NCBI GenBank assembly: GCA_913776615.1
Contig: CAJYPK010000011.1
Span: forward strand, 1-64,000
Reading direction: 5' to 3'
DNA: 64,000 bases
DNA from: an uncultured Hymenobacter sp.
GTDB lineage: Bacteria > Bacteroidota > Bacteroidia > Cytophagales > Hymenobacteraceae
Of the stretch, positions 47,187 through 55,022 are shown piece by piece. The stretch's first letter is position 1. Every line of letters begins with the position of its first letter. Position numbers and translations under genes: made by a program. Below the pieces are notes generated by a model. That model had not been told where the DNA came from. It saw nothing but the letters and a program-made list of their open reading frames with translations, and did no database searches.

Positions 47187-47333
47187 CGCTACCTCTTACC
47201 GTCAGTATGTTGAGAGTGGCCGCGGAACTGGTAGCCCCGCGAAAAAGGTGCAGCCGGCAATCAGACTGAGCAGCAGTTTGCAAATTTTCAAATAAGTATT
47301 TATCGAAAATTGATTCGAAAATCATCCTGACTG

Positions 47334-47409
47334 CTAGTGCCACTAGCTTTTCTAGCAGTTATAGCACCACTAGAAAAAACAGTATTTCTAGCACTACTAG
47401 AAGCACTAG
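47334..47409. repeat. Phased CTAG array, block 1
   Basis: CTAG starts at 47334, 47343, 47352, 47370, 47388, 47397 and 47406, always a multiple of 9 bp apart, with ATAG filling 47361. Each neighbouring pair gives CTAG-N5-CTAG. It lies upstream of parA and is a probable centromere (parS) element. The 500 bp around it hold no gene. Confidence 0.85.
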
Positions 47410-47521
47410 CAAGGATCTGTTAGCTGCCCAGCGCAGTGCAGCTTCTACTCAGCACACTGCTACCTCTCTGGTCAAATAAATACTTGTTAGTCAAAATTTT
47501 AATTAATTCACAATATTTTCG

Positions 47522-47685
47522 CTAGTAATGCTAGCAAAACTAGCTCTGCTAGCATTACTAGCGAAAAGTTGTTTTCTAGCAGTACTAGTGCTGCTAGAAT
47601 CGCCAGCGTTCTAGCAGCACTAGCGTATCTTGCGGCACTATTGATTCTACCACGCTAGCAGTGCTAGCACTTAAAGCAGTCCTAG
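47522..47685. repeat. Phased CTAG array, block 2, reaching the parA start
   Basis: CTAG starts at 47522, 47531, 47540, 47549, 47558, 47576, 47585 and 47594, then after a one-base slip at 47611 and 47620, and finally at 47655, 47664 and 47682. The last ends one base before the parA ATG. Spacer sequences are mostly CANTR or its mirror, giving palindromes such as CTAGTAATGCTAG. Binding here would cover the parA promoter, so autoregulation by the partition proteins is likely. Confidence 0.85.
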
Positions 47686-47686
47686 C

Positions 47687-48472
47687 ATGTCAAGCTCAAC
47701 TGTCGTTACTCCCCGGGTTATTGCCGTGGCCAACAACAAGGGAGGAGTCGGAAAAACCGCCTCTACCGCGGCCATTGCCGGTGAGCTGGCGCACCAGGGC
47801 CACGCGGTACTGGCGCTGGATCTGGACCCGCAGGCCGGCAATCTGACGGCCGTGCTGCACCAGCGCGGCTACCGCGGCGCCACCTTACTATCCGTGTTGC
47901 TGGGCGAGGCCACGCTCGAAGAAGTTATCGTAGAAACCAAGGACCCCAACCTGGACCTGTTGCCGGCTTCCCTGCAGCTGCTGAGTCAGGAATCGCGGTT
48001 GCAGCGCATCCCCGGCTACCACGGCCTGCTGCGCAAAATCCTGCCGCAGCTCAGCGGCTACGCCTACGTCGTCATCGACTGCCCGCCCTCCCTGGGCGAC
48101 TTAACGAGCCTGGCGCTGACGGCGGCAAACGTCTACGTCATTCCCTGCCAGGCCGAGCAGCTGGCCTTCGACGGGCTGCACGACATGGTGCGGGCGGCCG
48201 GCGTGGTGCGCGAAAACCTGAACGAGCGCCTGGCGCTGGCCGGCATCTTCTTTACCGCCTATCACCCCAATCAGCGCGGGGCGCTCAATCACGGCACCGT
48301 GGAAGCCACCCGCCGCCTCTACGGCGAGCAGGCCATCCTGCCCAATATTCGCAAGGACATGGCCGTGCCCATGTCGCAGGCCACCCAGCAAACCGTGCGG
48401 GCCTACGACGCCGGCAGCCGCGCCGCCCAAGACTACGAGTCGCTCACCCACGCTATTCTTGCTACCCTATGA
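47687..48472 (+). CDS. parA: ParA-family partition ATPase
   Basis: Deviant Walker-type ATPase of 261 residues that moves plasmid or chromosome copies to daughter cells. Walker A is NKGGVGKTAST with K18 and K23, the switch is LDLDPQAGNLT (Walker A'), and Walker B is VVIDCPPSLGDLT. It lacks an N-terminal DNA-binding helix-turn-helix, as in type Ib systems, in which the small partner binds DNA. The ATG at 47687 directly abuts the CTAG array. The stop overlaps the next gene (ATGA). Confidence 0.93.
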   Translation: MSSSTVVTPRVIAVANNKGGVGKTASTAAIAGELAHQGHAVLALDLDPQAGNLTAVLHQRGYRGATLLSVLLGEATLEEVIVETKDPNLDLLPASLQLLSQESRLQRIPGYHGLLRKILPQLSGYAYVVIDCPPSLGDLTSLALTAANVYVIPCQAEQLAFDGLHDMVRAAGVVRENLNERLALAGIFFTAYHPNQRGALNHGTVEATRRLYGEQAILPNIRKDMAVPMSQATQQTVRAYDAGSRAAQDYESLTHAILATL

Positions 48473-48768
48473 GAAAGCCTACCCAGAGCATGGCCGACAT
48501 GCTCATGCAATCCGTAGCGGCTCCGCCCGCCGCCCCGGCAACTACCACGCCCGCCCCGGCCGCCCCGGCGGATGCGCCGCCCGCCGCGCCCCCGGCCGGC
48601 GAGCAGCTGGTGGCATTCGGGCAGCGTATCACGGCCACCCACAAGGAGCAGCTTACCCGGCTGGCCTTCTGGAGCCGGCGCAACGAACGGGTCTTGCTCG
48701 AGCGCGCCCTCAGCGAGTTTTTTGCCCGGCAAGACCCGGAAATGCTGCGCCCCATTCCCGAGCAGTAG
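48469..48768 (+). CDS. Small partition partner, probable ribbon-helix-helix protein
   Basis: Protein of 99 residues. Residues about 15-47 are a flexible Ala/Pro tail. The C-terminal part QRITATHKEQLTRLAFWSRRNERVLLERALSEFFA fits a ribbon-helix-helix DNA-binding fold like ParG or small ParB analogues. The ATG overlaps the parA stop by 4 bp, the usual arrangement for type Ib partition operons. It is the likely reader of the CTAG arrays, as inferred from synteny. Confidence 0.75.
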   Translation: MRKPTQSMADMLMQSVAAPPAAPATTTPAPAAPADAPPAAPPAGEQLVAFGQRITATHKEQLTRLAFWSRRNERVLLERALSEFFARQDPEMLRPIPEQ

Positions 48769-48811
48769 GCGGTGGGAGAGGGGCCAGCCACGGGCGGGGC
48801 GGGGCCGGCGC

Positions 48812-50077
48812 TTACTTGGACCGCAGCACGAGCACCGGCTGCCCCTCCCGGGTTTCGGCCACGAAGCCCTGGCTCAGGTAGACCTGCTGCACGTGCTCGT
48901 CGAACGTAGCCGCCCGGCCGCCGCGGCGGGCAAAGGGCCCCGGGTTATCGTACATGGCCCGCACCTCGGCCAGCGGGTATACCACCTCGGCCGCCGCGGC
49001 GGGCACGGCCTTCTTAGCGGCGGCTTTGCGACCGGGCGCGGGGGCAGCCGGTGCGGGAGCTGCTTCCAGGCTGCGCCGAAATTCGTCGAGCAGCAGCTTG
49101 TTGGTGATGCAGCGGTAGAGGTAGTCGGCGGGCTTGCGAATTTTCACCTTGCGCGGCCGCGCCAGCACGCCCGCCACGTAGTCGAGGTAGGCAAGGGGGT
49201 ACTGCCCCTCGGCCAGGTGCCGCCGGATAACCTCGCAGCCCGCCTCGCTCACGCCCAGCCGCAGCAAGTCGGCGGCCCAGGGCTCAGCGGCGGGCTCGAC
49301 CGGCACCGTCAACGGCAATTTGGTAGCAGCTACCGGCCCCGGCTCCAAAAGCAGGGGCGAAGCCTTGAAGCTAAAGCGAATCTGCCGCACTGTCTTGGCC
49401 TCGCGCAGCAGCTCCAGCTCGAAGCGCAGGTCGGTGTCGGCCAGCTCCTCCTGCGCCTTGTCCAACACTTTGGCCTTGAAGTTATTGAAGCGGCCCTGGT
49501 ATTCGTCGGGCCTGATACCTAGTCGGAAGCGCAGCTCTTCCACCGTAAAGGTGCGCGTACCAAAGGCCCGGTACTCCGACAGCAGCCAGTAGAGCTTGAA
49601 GGAATAATTGCTGCTCAGGTGCCGAAACTCCGCCGTGAGGCTCTTGGTGAAGTTGCCCCGCTGGGTAAGTTGCAGCAAATAAGGCATGAAGTCGGGGTTG
49701 ACTTTCAAGAACAGCCCCCCGCGCTGCCGCAAATAGCGGGCTTTGGTGATGAACGACACGTACTCGTAATCGGGCTGGCTGACCCGCTCCCCGTTGGGCC
49801 CCAGCAGCTCGACGTATAGCAGGCAGTTGAGCAGCCGCTTAGCCAGGCCCTTAACCTGCGCGTAGGCGCTACCGCCGGTATCTTCTCCGACCAGCTCGGC
49901 GGCCGGGATGAAATACTCCTTGAATTCTTCGTCTTGCGGGTGAATGCGGGCCAGCACGGCCGTAAAGGCCCGCCACTCCAGGGTGTTCAGCGAAAATGAG
50001 CTGTTAATCAACGCATTGTGCTGACGCACTTCCGGCCGGGGGGCGCTGGGGGCCAAAACACTTAGCTGGGTACTCAC
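48812..50077 (-). CDS. Rep_3-family (RepB-like) replication initiator
   Basis: Plasmid-type initiator of 421 residues from GTG at 50077 (VSTQLSVLAP). Conserved Rep_3 features are QHNALINSSFSLNTLEWRAFTAVLARI, YFIPAAELVG, GLFLKVNPDFMPYLLQLTQRGNFTKSL, SSNYSFKLYWLLSEYRAFGTRTFTVEELRFRLG (winged helix) and FNNFKAKVLDKAQEELADTDLRFELE (second winged helix). The frame stays open upstream only because the iterons read through as LLPNCR-type repeats, so the 50185 start is rejected. The C-terminal 100 residues are Ala/Pro-rich and less conserved. Ten iterons precede it, and it converges with the parA operon. Confidence 0.92.
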   Translation of the reverse strand: MSTQLSVLAPSAPRPEVRQHNALINSSFSLNTLEWRAFTAVLARIHPQDEEFKEYFIPAAELVGEDTGGSAYAQVKGLAKRLLNCLLYVELLGPNGERVSQPDYEYVSFITKARYLRQRGGLFLKVNPDFMPYLLQLTQRGNFTKSLTAEFRHLSSNYSFKLYWLLSEYRAFGTRTFTVEELRFRLGIRPDEYQGRFNNFKAKVLDKAQEELADTDLRFELELLREAKTVRQIRFSFKASPLLLEPGPVAATKLPLTVPVEPAAEPWAADLLRLGVSEAGCEVIRRHLAEGQYPLAYLDYVAGVLARPRKVKIRKPADYLYRCITNKLLLDEFRRSLEAAPAPAAPAPGRKAAAKKAVPAAAAEVVYPLAEVRAMYDNPGPFARRGGRAATFDEHVQQVYLSQGFVAETREGQPVLVLRSK

Positions 50078-50078
50078 G

Positions 50079-50418
50079 AAACGGCAATTTGGTAGCAGGT
50101 GGGCGGCTCTGGTAGTCCAAGGTACGCTTTCCGAACGGAATTTGCTCAAACGGCAATTTGGTAGCAGATGGTGTGGATAACTCAAATCGGCCCGCTAGCG
50201 CAAACGGCAATTTGGTAGCAGATGACCGCTGGAAACGGCAATTTGGTAGCAGATAGGAGCATTTTTGACGGCAATTTGGTAGCAGATAAACGGCAATTTG
50301 GTAGCAGATAGAAAGCCCCAAACGGCAATTTGGTAGCAGATAAACGGCAATTTGGTAGCAGATAGAAGCCCACAAACGGCAATTTGGTAGCAGATAAACG
50401 GCAATTTGGTAGCAGATA
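50079..50418. repeat. Iteron array, origin of replication
   Basis: Ten direct copies of AAACGGCAATTTGGTAGCAG start at 50079, 50148, 50202, 50233, 50266 (variant TGACGG), 50288, 50320, 50342, 50374 and 50396. The inner copies alternate 22 and 32 bp apart, close to two and three helical turns. They lie directly upstream of the Rep gene, the classic place for Rep_3 binding sites and autorepression. Confidence 0.95.
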
Positions 50419-50449
50419 GCTCTTTGGAGGCGTTGTAAATCAAGTAGTT

Positions 50450-50530
50450 ATGCCACCCGTAATTAGTAATAAGAGCAAATAATTTTAAATAAACTAGCTA
50501 GCTAGTCTTTTTTTTTTTTTGATTTTTTCC
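50450..50530. other. AT-rich tract beside the iterons (possible unwinding element)
   Basis: AT-rich sequence with TAATTTTAAATAAAC-like stretches, CTAGCTAGCTAG and a run of about 13 T. It borders the iterons on the side away from rep, where a DNA unwinding element is expected. Positions 50531-51035 show no gene or structure I can support. Confidence 0.55.
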
Positions 50531-51035
50531 GGGGGGCCTTTTCCCGACGGGCTTCCGAGCGGGAAGTTTGGCTCCGCGCACCAGGGGGGCCGCTGCACCT
50601 ACCGGCCAGGCAGTACCCCGGGATGGGTATCGGCCGAGCCCGGGTAGCCGGGGCGACACGCTTGGCCCGGGCAAGCGCTGGAGGCTGCCGCTGGGCAAAA
50701 CGGGGCGCGAAAACGTACCGCGCTCTCCTCCGGGCTGCGGGTAGGTTGATAGGAGCCTGCTGGAGGCACTGGCACCAGCTTCAGCACTGCTCTCCTCGCG
50801 AGCTTGCGCCAAGGGGCGTGAGTAGGGCTGAAAATGCCAAATAAGGTGGCGCTGGAACAGCGCCAGGTGTTACCGAGGGGAAATCCGCGCCACTCGCAGC
50901 TTGATGGCCGCCACGGACCCGTAAGAGGGGGTATTAGCCTGGGCGACTACGAGGACGCTGGTCCCGGGCGGTGCCTGCTTCCGGCTACCCGATTACTTTG
51001 GCAAAATCGCTTAGCGCAGCCGCCTTTCCCCAGCA

Positions 51036-51103
51036 CTAGCTCGCGCTAGTACTGCTAGCACTGCTAGTACCGCTATCAATACTAGCAGTACTAGCAGTAC
51101 TAG
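51036..51103. repeat. Phased CTAG array, block 3
   Basis: CTAG starts at 51036, 51046, 51055, 51064, 51082, 51091 and 51100, with CTAT at 51073. The period is 9 bp after the first step of 10. The motif CTAGCAGTACTAG is the same as in block 2, so the par-rep module is bracketed by two sets. Confidence 0.82.
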
Positions 51104-51195
51104 CGTTCAATCCCTGGCTGAGCACTAGAAATTATTCAGGCCAGCACCTGCTCAAGCGAATCGCGTTGAGGGCTGGAAATCCACACTGGCCGCGG

Positions 51196-51831
51196 CTAGC
51201 CGTTTTCTTTCATACCGTACTGCTGAAGTACGTCGGCGGGGACGCCGGCCCAGCGGTTGGGAGAATTGCCGACGTAGCCGATATCAGCCATGCCCATTTT
51301 GCTGGTGAAAAAGCCGGTGGCCGTCAGGTCGCGCATGCGGTTGAAGAAGGCTACTCCCGGTAGCATATCGCGGGTCGCCCGCCGTGGGTAGGCAATTTTG
51401 GTTACCATCTCCAGCTGCTGCGGCGGGGTGCACGCCGCAAAGGGCTGACCGTAGCGCGTAGCGCACTGCACATCGAGCCAGCGCAGGCCCCCGCGCAGCG
51501 GCAGCTGGTGCTCGGGAATATCCTTGGCAATGAATTCAATAAACTCGGGCACCTTGGCGTCGGAGGCGCTGCCCGATTTCTCGTCGCGGGGGATGATGAT
51601 GTCGGCCAGCACCGTTATCGTCGCCATTTCGTGGGGCGTGAAAAACGTGGTGGCGTGCAGCTCTTTATCCCGGACTATTTCGTGCGCCTGCCGCCCGGTT
51701 TCACTGGCCGCCCCGGGCGGCGCGGCGGTTGGGGGCGCCTGCGGGGCCTTGGGCTGATTACAACCATCGAGCAGCAAGCCGGTGGAAAGGGTAGCCAGGC
51801 TAATCGCCTTTAGTGATTCGCGTCTTTTCAT
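51196..51831 (-). CDS. Gluconate 2-dehydrogenase subunit 3-like protein
   Basis: Exported protein of 211 residues of the PF13618 type. The N-terminus MKRRESLKAISLATLSTGLLLDGC has a twin-arginine-like start and a lipobox-like Cys at 24. The core is FFTPHEMATITVLADIIIPRDEKSGSASDAKVPEFIEFIAKD, then GLRWLDVQCATRYGQPF and ADIGYVGNSPNRWAG. Such subunits partner GMC-type flavoproteins and may aid their export or assembly. It follows the GMC gene by 20 bp. Confidence 0.87.
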   Translation of the reverse strand: MKRRESLKAISLATLSTGLLLDGCNQPKAPQAPPTAAPPGAASETGRQAHEIVRDKELHATTFFTPHEMATITVLADIIIPRDEKSGSASDAKVPEFIEFIAKDIPEHQLPLRGGLRWLDVQCATRYGQPFAACTPPQQLEMVTKIAYPRRATRDMLPGVAFFNRMRDLTATGFFTSKMGMADIGYVGNSPNRWAGVPADVLQQYGMKENG

Positions 51832-51851
51832 GGAAAATCAGAGGGTAAGGG

Positions 51852-53597
51852 CTAGGAGAGAATCAGCCGCTTGCGCTGGTCGAGGATGTACTCGCTAGTG
51901 CGCATGGCCAGGGCCAGGATAGTCCAGGTCGCGTTTTTATCGCCCTGCTGCACGAAGGGCGCGGCATCGACCACGAACAGATTGCGGCAGTCGTGGGCCT
52001 GGCACCACTTGTTAAGGGCCGACTTTTTGGGGTCGTCGCCCATGCGTACCGTGCCCACCTCGTGGATAATGCGGCCGGGGGCCTCCAGGCCGTAGTTGGT
52101 GTCGGCCCCCGGAATTTTGGAGGTGATAATAGCGCCCATGCCGTGCATAATGGCCTGAAAGGTTTCCTGCATGTGCTTGGCCTGCTTGATTTCGGCATCG
52201 GTCCATTTGTAGTGGAAGCGCAGCACCGGAATGCCGTACTTATCCACCACGCCCGGGTCGATTTCGCAGTAGTTGCTTTCGCGGGCAATGGCCGTGCCCC
52301 GGCCGGCCATACCCACCTGGGTGCCGTAGAAGCGGCGGTAATCGTCCTTGAGCGAAGCGCCGAAGCCGCCGGCCTCCTTCATGTTGCCGTCCCGGCCGGG
52401 CACCAGGCCGTTCAGGTTGTGCATCCCCATGCCAAAGCCGTAGGCTGGCATGTGCATGCCGCCGCCGTACTCGATGTGGTAGCCGCGCGGAAAATCCAGC
52501 TTCTTGTTATCCAGCCACCACGGGGTGTAGATGTGCACGCTGCCCACCCCGTCCTCGTTGTAGCGCTTGCGGTCCAGGAGCTGGGGCAGGAAGCCGCTCA
52601 GGCTGGCCCCGGTCGAGTCGTGCAGGTACTTGCCCACCACCCCGCTGCTGTTGGCCAGGCCGTCGGGGTGGCTGCTGGACTTAGAGTTGAGCAGCAGCCG
52701 GGCCGACTCGCCCGCGCTCGCCCCCAGAATCACGATTTTCGCCTTCACCTCGTACTCCTGCAAGTCGTTCTTGTCCACGTACGATACGCCGGTGGCGAGC
52801 CCGTTGGCCCCGGTGAGCACTTCGCGCACCATCGCGTTGGGAATCACCTTCAGATTGCCGGTTTTAAGCGCCGGAATGACCAAGCACGACGAGGCCGAAA
52901 AGTCGCCGTACACCTTGCAGCTGCGCCCGCACTGCCCGCAGAAAAAGCACACGCCCCGGTCCTTGTTGCCGGGCAGGGCCTCCGTCAGCACTGAGCCCCG
53001 GCCGGGAATTACTTTCACGCCCGCCTTGGCGGCCCCTTGCTTGATAAACAGCTCGTTGAGCCGGGGCTTGGGCGGGGTCAGGAAAATGCCGTCGGGCTCG
53101 TTTTCCAGCCCCTCCACCGTACCGTAAATCCCAATCAGGCGGTCAACCTTGTCGTAGAACGGCTTCACCTCATCGTAGGTAATCGGCCAGTCATCCGTCA
53201 GGCCGTCAAGGTGATGGCTTTTGAAGTCGAGCGGCCCCATCCGCAGCGAAATGCGGCCCCAGTGGTTGGTGCGGCCGCCCAGCATCCGGGCCCGAAACCA
53301 ATTGAACTCCGTTTTGTCCTTGGTGGTGTACGGCTCCCCGTCCAGCTGCCAGCCACCGTAGGCGGCGTCGAAGTCGCCGAAGGGCCGGGTCGTCGAGGCG
53401 CCCCGGCGCGGCGACTCGTACGAGAATTTCAACTGCTGGGCATCTTTCAGCGGGTCGAAAAACGGCCCGGCTTCCAGCATCAGCACCTTCAGGCCGGCGT
53501 GCGCCAGCACGTAGCCCGCCATGCCGCCCCCGGCCCCCGAGCCCACAACGATGGCGTCGTAAACGGTGCCCGATTTCTTGATGTGAAAATCGCTCAT
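51852..53597 (-). CDS. GMC-family oxidoreductase, probable glycoside 3-dehydrogenase
   Basis: Flavoprotein of 581 residues. FAD site YDAIVVGSGAGGGMAGYVLAHAG (13-35), MLGGRTNHWGRISLR, and the C-terminal catalytic region HEVGTVRMGDDP (His near 509) with GDKNATWTILALAMRTSEYI (Asn near 556). A CxxC-type cluster VCFFCGQCGRSCKVYG may bind a metal or form a disulphide. With its subunit-3 partner and a DUF1080 gene alongside, it should oxidise the 3-hydroxyl of a sugar unit to a 3-keto-glycoside. No signal peptide is seen, so export could depend on the Tat-like partner. Confidence 0.88.
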   Translation of the reverse strand: MSDFHIKKSGTVYDAIVVGSGAGGGMAGYVLAHAGLKVLMLEAGPFFDPLKDAQQLKFSYESPRRGASTTRPFGDFDAAYGGWQLDGEPYTTKDKTEFNWFRARMLGGRTNHWGRISLRMGPLDFKSHHLDGLTDDWPITYDEVKPFYDKVDRLIGIYGTVEGLENEPDGIFLTPPKPRLNELFIKQGAAKAGVKVIPGRGSVLTEALPGNKDRGVCFFCGQCGRSCKVYGDFSASSCLVIPALKTGNLKVIPNAMVREVLTGANGLATGVSYVDKNDLQEYEVKAKIVILGASAGESARLLLNSKSSSHPDGLANSSGVVGKYLHDSTGASLSGFLPQLLDRKRYNEDGVGSVHIYTPWWLDNKKLDFPRGYHIEYGGGMHMPAYGFGMGMHNLNGLVPGRDGNMKEAGGFGASLKDDYRRFYGTQVGMAGRGTAIARESNYCEIDPGVVDKYGIPVLRFHYKWTDAEIKQAKHMQETFQAIMHGMGAIITSKIPGADTNYGLEAPGRIIHEVGTVRMGDDPKKSALNKWCQAHDCRNLFVVDAAPFVQQGDKNATWTILALAMRTSEYILDQRKRLILS

Positions 53598-53610
53598 GGT
53601 ACCGGGGTCG

Positions 53611-54297
53611 TTACAGCTGCTCGATGGTGATAGCGCGGAAAGCTACCCGGTGGCCGTGGTCTTGCAGGGCAATGTGGCCCTTGGGATAGGCGGCAAAGTT
53701 TTTCCAGGTTTTGAACTTGCTGTTTGCCAGCAAGGTCTGCCACTCGGGGCTGCCCATCTGCACATCCACTACCTTGGCGTTGTTGAGCCAGAAGGTGAGG
53801 TGGCCCCGTTGCTTGCGCAGCTTCACCCGGTTCCACTCGCCGGCCGGCTTGGCCACGTCCTGGGCCGGGGCCTGCATGTCGTAGAGCGAGCCCGCCAGGT
53901 GCGAGGCTTTCTTGTTGTCTTCGGCGCCCTTGTTGTCGAGCACCTGCATTTCGATACCCGTGTCGTAGGTGGCGCGGAAGGCCGGGTCTTCGTGCACGCC
54001 GAAGATGATGCCGCTGTTGCCGCCGGGCGAGATGTTCCACTCCAGGCTCAGCTCAAAGTTCTCGTACTCGCCGTCCGTTACCAAGTCACCCTGGCCGGGA
54101 GCCTGCGGGTCGAGCTGCAACGCCCCGTCGACTACCCGCCAGGCGGGCTCAGCCGTGGGCTTGAGGTAGGTGTGCCAGCCCTGGGTGGTTTTGCCGTCGA
54201 ATAAGGCTCGGGGCTGGGCCTTGGCGGGCCGCTTGGCGGTGAGCACCGGCTGGGCCGCGCCGGCCAGGGCCAAAAGGGAAACGAAAAAGAGGTTCAT
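53611..54297 (-). CDS. DUF1080 3-keto-glycoside hydrolase-like protein
   Basis: Exported protein of 228 residues from the ATG at 54297 (MNLFFVSLLALAGAAQPVLT, a signal peptide). The family fold is visible in ALFDGKTTQGWHTYL, YENFELSLEWNISPGGNSGIIFGVHED, YDTGIEMQVLDN and GEWNRVKLRKQRGHLTFWLNN. Characterised DUF1080 members cleave 3-keto-disaccharides. The open frame extends to 54630 but lacks a sensible start there. It is first of three minus-strand genes, 13 bp before the GMC gene, which would supply its oxidised substrate. Confidence 0.87.
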   Translation of the reverse strand: MNLFFVSLLALAGAAQPVLTAKRPAKAQPRALFDGKTTQGWHTYLKPTAEPAWRVVDGALQLDPQAPGQGDLVTDGEYENFELSLEWNISPGGNSGIIFGVHEDPAFRATYDTGIEMQVLDNKGAEDNKKASHLAGSLYDMQAPAQDVAKPAGEWNRVKLRKQRGHLTFWLNNAKVVDVQMGSPEWQTLLANSKFKTWKNFAAYPKGHIALQDHGHRVAFRAITIEQL

Positions 54298-55022
54298 GCT
54301 TGTGGGGTGGGAATGGATGAAGTGGCAAATGAAATGACTAGCGCGCAATGTGACGGCTTTCGGTAGTGCCTCAGCACCAATAAAAAAGCGTCGATTTTCC
54401 GGGTAGCCCCGGCTCCGTAGCCCGCGCCGGGGGCGGGGCCGAACTCTACTCTCCTCGTCCTGGCGGGCTGCGGTAGTCGCCGGCTCTTCCGACGAGCCAG
54501 CTACGCTGGCTGATTTCGGCTGGCACCTGCCAGCCCGCTGCCACCGGCAAATGTGGGCCGAAAAATAAGTACTTGGTAAAAGGTTTAAGCACAGGTTGAT
54601 GAAATTTTGCTGAGTTTCTTGAAATTCCACCTATATTTCGCCCCGAAGCCTACTCAATTTTCCTGTTGCTACCTCCCGCAGCTGTTGTTGGCTGCCGGAA
54701 GGTCTACTACTCGGCCCGCTGCGTTGCAGGGGCACCTGCGTAGTTCTGTACTGAGCGCCGCTACGGCCGTTGGAAAGCACCTTCCTGCGATGGCAGGCTA
54801 AGGACGCCCCCGGGCTAGCCAGCCACTGCGCCTGACGAGGCGGATTGGGATTACCCTTGCTATTGTGCCGCCCCCTCTGCATGCGTGAGGATCGAGGGGC
54901 TTTTCGATTTTGCTAAAACGTTTAAACGTCCGGGAAACCCAAGCTGGCTGGCCTGCTTTGGCGCTGCTGGTTCCGGCGGCTTTCCCTACACTCTTCTTTT
55001 CCCATCCAACCCCTTTTCCCCA

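Noticed and set aside
50078..50185. N-terminal extension of the Rep initiator to 50185
   Set aside because: The extra residues are only iterons read in frame (LLPNCR repeats). GTG at 50077 gives the family N-terminus.
50079..50418. CRISPR-like array
   Set aside because: The repeats are direct, about 20 bp, with spacers of 2-12 bp or irregular gaps, beside a Rep_3 gene. They are iterons, and no cas genes are near.
50623..50844. 73-codon plus-strand frame downstream of the origin
   Set aside because: Arg/Ala-rich with no motif. It looks like a chance frame in GC-rich DNA.
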